From NCBI RefSeq assembly GCF_029223485.1, contig NZ_JARHTP010000002.1:1-64000 (forward strand): a stretch of DNA of 64,000 bases. The letters are read 5' to 3'. Below are positions 25,084 through 32,037 of the stretch, one piece after another (positions within the stretch are counted from its first letter, which is position 1; every line of letters starts with the position of its first letter). Below the pieces are notes generated by a model. That model was not told where the DNA came from. It saw only the letters and a program-made list of their open reading frames with translations, and made no database searches. Source of the DNA: Streptomyces coacervatus (GTDB taxonomy: Bacteria; Actinomycetota; Actinomycetes; Streptomycetales; Streptomycetaceae). The translations under genes and the position numbers were made by a program.

Positions 25084-26616
25084 TCACCCGTGCACAGGTG
25101 CGTCCGGATGGTCCCGGTTCGCCCGGTGGAGGTCGGGCTGGTCGAGGTCGCCGAGGGCTAGGTGGGCGAGGACGACCTCGTAGAGATCGCTGCCGGCGGC
25201 GAGCAGCTGGCGTTCGAGGACGGGTTCCGCGCTGCGCACGTGCTCACGCACCGTCTGCGCGTGCACGCCCAGGAGCTGCGCGGCGCGTTCGGCATTGCCT
25301 CCCGCGGCGATCCAGGTGCGCAGGGTGCGGCGCAGGTCTCGGGCGTCGGCGTCGAGGCGGGCGAGCAGGTCGGTCGCCCAGGTGCGCAGGGCGGGGCCGG
25401 CCAGCAGCTCGCCGAGGCGGGGGTGGGCCGTCTCGGCGGGGTCGGCCTCGTGCGGCTTTGCCGACAGGCCGATCCAGGTGTTGAGCGCGAGGTGGACGAC
25501 GGCGCGGGCGGTGAGATCGGTGAAGTCCGCGTGCAGCAAAGCCTCGACGCGTTCCATGCGGGCGCGGACGGTGTTGCGGCTGACGCCGAGCACCTTGGCG
25601 GCGTTCACCGCGGTGAACTCCAGGCCCAGCCGGGTGGTGGCGAGGAGTTCGGCGCGGGTGTGGTGGGCCAGGGTGTCGAGCGGGCGCAGCACCTGGGTCG
25701 TCCAGCCGTGCAGCGCGGCCGGGTCCATGAGGCGTTCGGGGTGGGTGCGCTCGGCGTACACGGCCTGCTGGTCGGGCCGGAAGCGGGCGACGGCGAGGGC
25801 GCTCACGGCCTGCCCGTAGGCGGTGGCGGTGCGGGCGAGGCTCTGCGGGGCGCTGCCGCCGAGGAAGGTGCCCGGCCGTCGGCCGTTCAGGGACCGCAGT
25901 TCCTCGGCGGCGGCGTCGCGGGGAGCGACGACGATGACGTGGGCGTCGACTGCGGGACAGCGCACGACCAGCACCTGCTCCTTTGTCGCGCTCAGGCACT
26001 CCTCGGCGAGGCGGTCGCGGTCCTCGGCGCAGCCTTCGAGCACGTAGACGCAGGCGGTGTCGGTGTCGAGCAGGCCGGGCCACAGTCCTGCGGCCACGCG
26101 GCGGGCGGAGACGGTGTCCTCGACCATGAGCAGCTGCAGGATCGCCAGACTCAGGTCGGAGGTCGCCTGTTGCAGACGGCGTCCGGCGGTGGTCGACTCG
26201 CGTGCCCTGATCAGGAGTTCGACCACCTGGGCGGTGTGGGTCACGATCTCGGAGGTCCGCCGGTCGAAGGGGGTCGGGCGGGACACCGCCAGTACGCCGG
26301 CCGGGGCGGGCCGCGGCTGCTCCACCCTGACGAGCCGCAGATGGCGTCCGGTGTCGTCCCAGGCCGCGGAGGCGATCCGGCCGGAGACGATGTCCGTGAC
26401 GAGGTGCGCGTCCAGCGGTGTCGGTGTTCCGGCGAGGAGCCGGCCGGTGCTGTCCTGCAGACAGGCCGTCCCCTGCACGGCGTCCGCGAGCCAGGCGACG
26501 ACCCGGCGGATGTCCCGTCCCGTCGGCCGCAGGTGGTCGAGGAGCTCCTGCGCCCACGTCGAGCCGTCGTCGCCCTTCACCTGTGCAGGGCGGGCCCCGT
26601 CCTTTCGGCCAGCCAT
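25084..26616 (-). CDS. PucR/CdaR-like regulator with two C-terminal HTHs
   Basis: A 510-residue regulator. The N-terminal part (about 20-160) looks like a GAF/sensor region. Two helix-turn-helix segments of the PucR C-terminal type follow, one near residues 340-375 (AAKVLGVSRNTVRARMERVE) and one near 445-480 (AAQLLGVHAQTVREHVRSAE). The duplication of the HTH is notable. It is convergent with the P450 and is the only clear regulator at this end of the PKS locus, so it is a candidate pathway regulator. The ATG at 26616 was preferred because of an AGGAGG-rich leader; an ATG at 26646 is also possible and would add 10 residues. The effector is unknown. Confidence 0.82.
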   Translation of the reverse strand: MAGRKDGARPAQVKGDDGSTWAQELLDHLRPTGRDIRRVVAWLADAVQGTACLQDSTGRLLAGTPTPLDAHLVTDIVSGRIASAAWDDTGRHLRLVRVEQPRPAPAGVLAVSRPTPFDRRTSEIVTHTAQVVELLIRARESTTAGRRLQQATSDLSLAILQLLMVEDTVSARRVAAGLWPGLLDTDTACVYVLEGCAEDRDRLAEECLSATKEQVLVVRCPAVDAHVIVVAPRDAAAEELRSLNGRRPGTFLGGSAPQSLARTATAYGQAVSALAVARFRPDQQAVYAERTHPERLMDPAALHGWTTQVLRPLDTLAHHTRAELLATTRLGLEFTAVNAAKVLGVSRNTVRARMERVEALLHADFTDLTARAVVHLALNTWIGLSAKPHEADPAETAHPRLGELLAGPALRTWATDLLARLDADARDLRRTLRTWIAAGGNAERAAQLLGVHAQTVREHVRSAEPVLERQLLAAGSDLYEVVLAHLALGDLDQPDLHRANRDHPDAPVHG

Positions 26617-26738
26617 GTCGGCCTTCTCCTCCTTCTCCTCGTACATCGCATCGACCTCGGCATTTCGGTCGGGGACGTTACCTCACGTGTGCCCGGTGGC
26701 TGCGTACCTACGGGTTCAGTGCGGTGGGAGCGGACGTT

Positions 26739-27923
26739 TCAGGCGGTGCGGCCGGTGAGGACGCCGCCCGGGGTGAGGGCCAGGGCGGCGAAGCGTTCGC
26801 CGATGCGGAGGTGGGTGGCGGCGTCCGGGTGGAGCCGGTCGGGCAGCGGCAGTTCGGCGACGTCGGATTCGCCGTAAAGTTCGCGGCCGTCAAGGTAGTT
26901 GAGGTTCGGGTCGTCGGCGGCCCGCTGGGCCACGATGCGGGCCAGCTCGTCGCGGATGACGCCGAGGGTGAGTTTCCCGCTTGCGCGTTCCGCGGGATCG
27001 CCCATGGCGTGGAACTGCAGCTGACCGCCGCTCAGCGAGGTGACGTCCAGGGCGCTGGGTCCGGGCGTGTCCTCGTGCATGGGGCACAGGATGGGTGAGA
27101 CGACCAGCAGCGGGGTCGTGGGGTGGCCTTCGCGGACGGTGTCGAGGAAGCCGTGGACGGCGGGGGTGAAGGCGCGCAGGCGCATCAGGTCGGTGTTGAC
27201 CAGGTTGATGCCGATCTTGACGCTGATCAGGTCGGCGGGGGCGTCGCGCAGGGTGCGGGCGGTGAACGGGTCGAGCAGGGCGCTGCCGCCGAGGCCCAGG
27301 TTGATGAGGTCGACGCCGGCCAGGGAGGCGGCGCGTGCGGGCCAGGTGGTGGTCGGGCTTGCCGCGTCGGAGCCGTGACTGATCGAACTGCCGTGGTGCA
27401 GCCACACCTTGCGGCCGCTGGGCGGGGTGGGCGCCACGGGGGCGTCGGTGCGCAGGGCGAGCAGCTCGGTGGTCTCGTTGTGCGGGAGCCAGATCTCGAC
27501 GTCCTTGGCCCCGTCGGGCAGGTCGGTGAAGCGGAGTGTGCCCGCGGGGCCGGGCCGGAGTGCGGCCGTGCCGGCGATCATGTCGATGGTGACGGTGTTG
27601 CCGCCCGTGACGCTCCCCCGGCCGGCCGGGCGGCCGTCGACGAGGAGGTCGTACACGCCGTCGGGACGGGGCGGGGCGCCGACGTAGACGCGCTTGGTGG
27701 GCAGGGTGTCGAGTTCGACGGCCGTCGCGCGGGTACGGAAGGCCAGCCGTACGCCCGAGGGCTGGGACTCGGCGCTTGCCAGCTGCGGGTCGGTGCACTG
27801 GGCGCGGGCCCGGGCGGGCAGCCGGTGCGGCAGGACGCCGCGCTCGGTGTGCTCCACGTCGAGGGCGCCGCGCAGCAGGTCGGCGGTGACGGGGGTGGTG
27901 ATCCAGTCGTGCTCGGTGGGCAT
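26739..27923 (-). CDS. SGNH/GDSL-family hydrolase
   Basis: A 394-residue protein. A beta-rich N-terminal domain (about 1-165) is followed by an SGNH esterase domain. Block I reads HGSSISHG with Ser180 as the likely nucleophile. Block II is LGLGGSAL, block III contains GINLVN, and block V is PDRLHPDAATH with the Asp-His pair. The canonical GDS is GSS here, a known variation in this superfamily. No signal peptide is visible. Such two-domain proteins often deacetylate or deacylate carbohydrates, but the substrate here is not known. It begins 16 bp after the TetR gene ends, on the same strand, so the two may be co-transcribed. Confidence 0.85.
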   Translation of the reverse strand: MPTEHDWITTPVTADLLRGALDVEHTERGVLPHRLPARARAQCTDPQLASAESQPSGVRLAFRTRATAVELDTLPTKRVYVGAPPRPDGVYDLLVDGRPAGRGSVTGGNTVTIDMIAGTAALRPGPAGTLRFTDLPDGAKDVEIWLPHNETTELLALRTDAPVAPTPPSGRKVWLHHGSSISHGSDAASPTTTWPARAASLAGVDLINLGLGGSALLDPFTARTLRDAPADLISVKIGINLVNTDLMRLRAFTPAVHGFLDTVREGHPTTPLLVVSPILCPMHEDTPGPSALDVTSLSGGQLQFHAMGDPAERASGKLTLGVIRDELARIVAQRAADDPNLNYLDGRELYGESDVAELPLPDRLHPDAATHLRIGERFAALALTPGGVLTGRTA

Positions 27924-27939
27924 GTCCTCAGCCTGTCGA

Positions 27940-28518
27940 TCAAGTGGTGGGCTGCGCGGGCCAGTTGCGCAGCAGGGCGTCGAGGGCGTCCAGGATCCGC
28001 GTCCAGCTCTCCTGCGAGTCTGGGGCGCTGTGGCTGAAGCCGCCCGCCGTCTCCAGGCTCGAGTAGCCGTGAAAGACGCTGCCCAGCAGCCGTACGGCAT
28101 GTGTCTCGTCCGGCTCCGTCAGGTCGTAGCCGCGCAGGATGGCGCGGGTCATCTGGGCGTGCCGGACGCCCGCGCTGGCGGCCGCGGTCTCGGGGTCCAG
28201 CCTCAGCCGGGCCGCGGCCGCACGGCCGGGGTGTTCCCGGCCGTAGTCGCGGTAGGCGTTGGCGAAGGCGATCAGGGCGTCCTTGCCGGCGCGGCCGGCG
28301 AGGGCGTCGGCGGCCCGGTCGGCGAGCTCCTCCAGGGCGTACAGGGCGATCCGTGTCCTGAGGTCCTGGGAGCTCTTCACATGCGAGTACAGGCTCGCGA
28401 CCTTGACGTCGAACCGGCGGGCGAGCTCGGAGACCGTCACCTGGTCGAAGCCGACCTCGTCCGCCAGCTCCGCACCTGCATGGACCACACGTTCCGTGGT
28501 CAGCCCTGCGCGCACCAT
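27940..28518 (-). CDS. TetR-family regulator
   Basis: A 192-residue TetR repressor. The N-terminal HTH (about residues 8-50) includes FDQVTVSELARRFDVKVASL and a final SLYSHVKS turn. The C-terminal ligand-binding region resembles the WHG-type TetR C domain (DALIAFANAYRDYGREHPG). The start at 28518 is preceded by AAGGGG. It diverges from the FBP-domain gene, and the intervening 93 bp hold a perfect 25-bp palindrome, which I take as its operator. It therefore likely represses itself and the FBP gene, and perhaps the SGNH hydrolase downstream of it. The ligand is unknown. Confidence 0.93.
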   Translation of the reverse strand: MVRAGLTTERVVHAGAELADEVGFDQVTVSELARRFDVKVASLYSHVKSSQDLRTRIALYALEELADRAADALAGRAGKDALIAFANAYRDYGREHPGRAAAARLRLDPETAAASAGVRHAQMTRAILRGYDLTEPDETHAVRLLGSVFHGYSSLETAGGFSHSAPDSQESWTRILDALDALLRNWPAQPTT

Positions 28519-28574
28519 GGCCGTCCCCTTCTCTCGTCCCTGGTTCTCTCGTCCCTCGCCAGAATTGATTATGC

Positions 28575-28599
28575 ATTTGCCTAAATCATTTAGGCAAAT
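28575..28599. promoter_or_regulatory. Perfect 25-bp palindrome, probable TetR operator
   Basis: Two 11-bp arms, ATTTGCCTAAA and its exact reverse complement, are separated by 3 bp. The site lies between the divergent TetR and FBP-domain genes and ends 12 bp before the FBP ATG, where a bound repressor would block transcription. It is AT-rich against a very GC-rich background. Confidence 0.85.
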
Positions 28600-28611
28600 T
28601 AGCGTGAGCTT

Positions 28612-29109
28612 ATGGAACCGCTGACCGAGCAAGAGATCCGTGCCGCCTTCGTGAACTGCACCAAGGGCGAGGCGAAGCGCCTGTCCGTCCCGCGCGACCT
28701 GGCCGACCGGCCCTGGGACGACCTGGACTACCTCGGCTGGCGCGATCCTCAGGCCCCCGACCGTGCCTACCTCGTCACCGAGTGGCGCGACGGCCGGCCG
28801 AGGGCCGTCGCCCTGCGCAGCTCCGCCCCCGCTTTCGGGCAGACGCGGCGCAGCATGTGCACGATGTGCCTGACCACGCACTCCGGCGGCGTCTCCTTGA
28901 TGGTCGCGCCCAAGGCGGGGAAGGCCGGACAGCAGGGCAACTCGGTGGGCGCCTACATCTGCAGCGACCTCGCCTGCTCCCTGTATGTGCGGGGCAAGCG
29001 GGACGCGGGCATCGGGGCTCGGCTGCACGAGACGATCACTCTGGAGGAGAAGATCCGGCGGACCGTGGCGAACGTCGCCGCGTTCGTCGCCAAGGTCAGC
29101 ACGGCATAA
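28612..29109 (+). CDS. FBP-domain protein, FusB-like EF-G-binding family
   Basis: A 165-residue protein matching the FBP (FusB-type) family, with an N-terminal helical part and a C-terminal treble-clef zinc finger. The four Cys ligands appear as CTMC (near residue 84) and CSDLAC (near residue 118). Characterised FusB/FusC proteins bind elongation factor G and free ribosomes stalled by fusidic acid. In actinomycetes the domain is widespread and the exact role is not established. The gene sits behind a TetR operator and 9 bp upstream of the YciO/Sua5 gene, so both could be induced together as a translation-related unit. Fusidic acid protection is a hypothesis only. Confidence 0.85.
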   Translation: MEPLTEQEIRAAFVNCTKGEAKRLSVPRDLADRPWDDLDYLGWRDPQAPDRAYLVTEWRDGRPRAVALRSSAPAFGQTRRSMCTMCLTTHSGGVSLMVAPKAGKAGQQGNSVGAYICSDLACSLYVRGKRDAGIGARLHETITLEEKIRRTVANVAAFVAKVSTA

Positions 29110-29118
29110 GCTCGGCGG

Positions 29119-29739
29119 ATGGCGAAGTACTTCGACGTGCACCCCGACAACCCGCAGCCGCGCACCATCTCCCAGATCGCCGACAGCATCCGCTCGGACG
29201 CGCTCATCGCGTACCCGACGGACTCCTGCTACGCGCTGGGCTGCCGGCTGGGCAGCCGTGACGGCATCGACCGGATCCGGACCATCCGCAAGCTGGACGA
29301 CCGGCACCACTTCACTCTCGTCTGCCAGGACTTCTCGCAGCTCGGCCAGTTCGTGCGGGTCGACAACGACGTGTTCCGTGCGATCAAGGCGTCGACTCCC
29401 GGCAGTTACACCTTCATCCTGCCGGCGACGAAGGAGGTGCCGCGCATGCTGCAGCACCCCAAGAAGAAGACGGTCGGCGTGCGCATCCCCGACCACGTCG
29501 TCACCCAGGCCCTGCTCACCGAGCTCGGCGAGCCGCTGCTGTCCAGCACACTGCTCCTGCCCGACGAGGACGAGCCGATGACCCAGGGCTGGGAGATCAA
29601 GGACCGCCTGGACCACGTGCTCGACGCGGTGGTCGACTCCGGGGACTGCGGGACCGAGCCGACGACGGTCATCGACTTCTCGGGCGGCGAGGCGGAGATC
29701 GTGCGGCGGGGCGCCGGGGACACCACAAGGTTCGAGTGA
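29119..29739 (+). CDS. YciO/Sua5/YrdC-family protein
   Basis: A 206-residue protein of the Sua5/YrdC/YciO superfamily. The signature PTDSCYALGCRLG near residues 33-45 and the basic KLDDRHHFTLVCQDFSQL segment form the nucleotide/threonylcarbamoyl pocket. True TsaC/Sua5 enzymes make L-threonylcarbamoyladenylate for the t6A37 modification of tRNA. The length and sequence here are closer to the YciO subgroup, whose role is less certain. It follows the FBP-domain gene by 9 bp and is probably co-transcribed. It is cytoplasmic. Confidence 0.88.
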   Translation: MAKYFDVHPDNPQPRTISQIADSIRSDALIAYPTDSCYALGCRLGSRDGIDRIRTIRKLDDRHHFTLVCQDFSQLGQFVRVDNDVFRAIKASTPGSYTFILPATKEVPRMLQHPKKKTVGVRIPDHVVTQALLTELGEPLLSSTLLLPDEDEPMTQGWEIKDRLDHVLDAVVDSGDCGTEPTTVIDFSGGEAEIVRRGAGDTTRFE

Positions 29740-29866
29740 ACTCGCAGGTCGTACGAGGCCGGGGGCGCCCCGGGCGACATGGGTGGCGCGTGCAACGATG
29801 ACCGTATCCGGCCCGTCGGGCCGCGGAGTTGGCCGTCGCCGAGCGCGCAGAGAGGTAGTACCCCCC

Positions 29867-30622
29867 ATGACCTCCGTTCAGGGAACAGCCGTCGACATCA
29901 CCACCGAGGACGGTGTCGCCGACGCCTATGTGGCGCACGCTGCCGACGGCAGCCCTCGACCCGGTGTTCTGCTCTACATGGATGCGTTCGGGATCCGTCC
30001 CCACCTGACGGGGATGGCCGACCGTATCGCCGAGGCCGGTTACACGGTGCTGGTGCCCAACACGTTCTACCGCCACGGGCGCACGCCGGTCGTGGAGTTG
30101 CCCGAGTTCATCGACCCGGAGGCGCGTCCGGAGATCTGGGGCAAGGTCGGCCCGCTGATCATGTCTCTGACGCCCGACCTGGCCATGCGGGACGCGGCCG
30201 CGTATCTGCAGTGGCTGGCCGACTCCCCCCTCGTCGCGGACGGCCCGGTCGCGCTGACCGGTTACTGCATGGGCGCCCGGCTGTCCCTGCTGACCGCCGG
30301 CACCTACCCGGACCGGGTCGCGGCCGCGGCCGGCTTCCACGGCGGGCAGCTGGCGACGGACGCGCCGGACAGCCCGCACCTGGTGGCCGAACACATCACC
30401 GCCGAGCTGTACTTCGGCCACGCCGACCAGGACCCGTCGCTGCCGCCCGAGCAGATCCAGCGCCTGGAGGACGCGCTGACCGCGGCGGGCGTACGGCACC
30501 GCTGCGAGGTCTACCCGGGCGCGCACCACGGGTACACGCAGGCGGACACCTCCTCGTACCAGAAGGAGGGCGCCGAGCGGCACTGGACGGCGCTGCTCGA
30601 CCTCCTGAAGCGGACCTTCTGA
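29867..30622 (+). CDS. Dienelactone hydrolase family protein
   Basis: A 251-residue alpha/beta hydrolase of the dienelactone hydrolase type. The nucleophile elbow is GYCMGA with Cys, the acid lies in FGHADQDPSLP, and the His in GAHHGYT. This Cys-Asp-His triad is the family hallmark. Classical members open dienelactones in chloroaromatic degradation, but many actinomycete copies act on other esters or lactones, so the substrate is open. The ATG at 29867 was chosen because GAGAGG precedes it and family homology begins there; the in-frame upstream ATG at 29783 adds an Arg-rich, unlikely leader. It is a monocistronic unit ending in a strong terminator. Confidence 0.9.
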   Translation: MTSVQGTAVDITTEDGVADAYVAHAADGSPRPGVLLYMDAFGIRPHLTGMADRIAEAGYTVLVPNTFYRHGRTPVVELPEFIDPEARPEIWGKVGPLIMSLTPDLAMRDAAAYLQWLADSPLVADGPVALTGYCMGARLSLLTAGTYPDRVAAAAGFHGGQLATDAPDSPHLVAEHITAELYFGHADQDPSLPPEQIQRLEDALTAAGVRHRCEVYPGAHHGYTQADTSSYQKEGAERHWTALLDLLKRTF

Positions 30623-30634
30623 CAAGTCGCCGCA

Positions 30635-30668
30635 GGCGCCCGCGGGTTGTGGCCCGCGGGCGCCTTTT
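30635..30668 (+). terminator. Rho-independent terminator after dienelactone hydrolase
   Basis: A perfect 12-bp stem (GGCGCCCGCGGG and its complement) with a 6-nt loop is followed by TTTT. It lies 12 bp after the stop codon. Confidence 0.93.
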
Positions 30669-30691
30669 GTCTTTCCCTCGCGTCACGCTTA

Positions 30692-30736
30692 TTGACATGC
30701 ACGCAGCACCGGTGCCAGTTTGAGAGCGCTCTCAAA
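30692..30736 (+). promoter_or_regulatory. Promoter with LacI-type palindrome for GH64 gene
   Basis: An 18-bp perfect palindrome, TTTGAGAGCGCTCTCAAA, lies at 30719-30736, 50 bp before the GH64 start. Its GAGAGCGCTCTC core matches the form of LacI/CebR-type operators that govern sugar-degrading genes in Streptomyces. A TTGACA hexamer at 30692-30697 is a plausible -35 box. With an 18-bp spacer the -10 (CAGTTT) would overlap the palindrome, so a bound repressor would block RNA polymerase. Confidence 0.78.
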
Positions 30737-30786
30737 GACAGGTACGGACCAACCCCCTCGAGTGACCCCACACACGGAGGTGGAGC

Positions 30787-31986
30787 GTGCGCCACAAGCT
30801 CCCTCGACGGCTGCTGGCCCCCACAGCCGCAGCCGCACTGATCGCCGCGGCGATCGCGATCCAGGCACCGTCGTCCGCAAACGCGGCGGTGCCCGACACG
30901 ATCCCGCTGAAGCTCACCAACAACTCCGGCCGCGGCGACGCGGTCTACGTCTACACGATCGGCACCCTGCTCTCGACGGGACAGCAGGGCTGGGCGGACG
31001 CGAACGGCACCTTCCATGCGTGGCCGGCCGGCGGCAATCCGCCGACTCCCGCACCGGACGCATCCATCGCCGGGCCCGCGGCCGGGCAGTCGACGACGAT
31101 CCGCATCCCCAAGTTCTCCGGGCGGATCTACTTCTCGTACGGGCAGAAGCTGGTGTTCAAACTGACCACCGGCGGTCTGGTGCAGCCCGCCGTGCAGAAC
31201 CCCAGCGACCCCAACCACGACATCCTCTTCAACTGGTCCGAGTACACGCTCAACGACTCCGGTCTGTGGCTCAACAGCACACAGGTCGACATGTTCTCGG
31301 CGCCCTACGCGGTGGGTGTGCAGGGAGCGGGCGGGAGCACGGCCACCACCGGGCATCTCAAGTCGGGCGGCTACAACGGCGTGCTGAACGATCTGCGCGG
31401 CCGGTCCGGCGGGTGGGCCGGGCTGATCCAGACCCGCTCCGACGGGACGGTGCTGCGGGCACTGGCGCCGGGGCACGGGCTGGAGTCGGGCGCGTTGCCT
31501 GCGTCCGTGATGGACGACTACATCAACCGCGTCTGGCAGAAGTACGCGTCGGCGACGCTGACCGTGACGCCGTTCGGCGACCAGCCGGACACCAAGTACT
31601 TCGGCCGGGTCTCGGGCGGCGTCATGAACTTCACGAACAGTTCTGGCGCGGTCGTCACCAGCTTCCAGAAGCCGGACGCGGACAGCGTCTTCGGCTGCCA
31701 CAAGCTGCTCGACGCACCCAACGACCAGGTGCGCGGCCCGATTTCACGGACCCTGTGTGCCGGCTTCAACCGCACCACCCTGCTGGTCGACCCCGACCAG
31801 CCGGACACCTCCTCGGCGAACTTCTACCAGGATGCCGTGACCAACCAGTACGCCCGCGCGATCCACGCGCAGATGGCCGACGGCAAGGCCTACGCGTTCG
31901 CCTTCGACGACGTCGGCAACCACGAGTCGCTCGTCCATGACGGCAACCCGCAGCAGGCGGATCTGACCCTCGACCCGTTCGACTGA
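30787..31986 (+). CDS. Secreted GH64 beta-1,3-glucanase
   Basis: A 399-residue protein with a GTG start 2 bp after GGAGGTGG. Residues 1-33 form a signal peptide (basic MRHKLPRR, an Ala-rich core, AxA cleavage near ANA-AV). The mature part matches glycoside hydrolase family 64, the laminaripentaose-producing beta-1,3-glucanases. Glu152 in FNWSEYT and Asp168 in STQVD keep the 16-residue spacing of the catalytic Glu/Asp pair known in this family. It should cleave beta-1,3-glucan (laminarin, fungal wall) outside the cell. No carbohydrate-binding module is attached. Expression is probably repressed through the LacI-type palindrome just upstream. Confidence 0.93.
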   Translation: MRHKLPRRLLAPTAAAALIAAAIAIQAPSSANAAVPDTIPLKLTNNSGRGDAVYVYTIGTLLSTGQQGWADANGTFHAWPAGGNPPTPAPDASIAGPAAGQSTTIRIPKFSGRIYFSYGQKLVFKLTTGGLVQPAVQNPSDPNHDILFNWSEYTLNDSGLWLNSTQVDMFSAPYAVGVQGAGGSTATTGHLKSGGYNGVLNDLRGRSGGWAGLIQTRSDGTVLRALAPGHGLESGALPASVMDDYINRVWQKYASATLTVTPFGDQPDTKYFGRVSGGVMNFTNSSGAVVTSFQKPDADSVFGCHKLLDAPNDQVRGPISRTLCAGFNRTTLLVDPDQPDTSSANFYQDAVTNQYARAIHAQMADGKAYAFAFDDVGNHESLVHDGNPQQADLTLDPFD

Positions 31987-31991
31987 CGCCG

Positions 31992-32024
31992 AAGGGCCTC
32001 ACCCTCCACGGGGTGAGGCCCTTT
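31992..32024. terminator. Bidirectional terminator between convergent genes
   Basis: A 13-nt arm, AAGGGCCTCACCC, pairs with GGGTGAGGCCCTT across a 6-nt loop. The A and T runs on either side allow it to serve both the GH64 gene and the convergent M4 protease gene. Confidence 0.9.
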
Positions 32025-32037
32025 GTGTGCGGGGTGG

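Noticed and set aside
28519..29868. Extension of the TetR frame upstream to 29868
   Set aside because: It runs antisense through the FBP and YciO genes and lacks protein-like sequence. The TetR start at 28518 has an RBS and a normal N-terminus.
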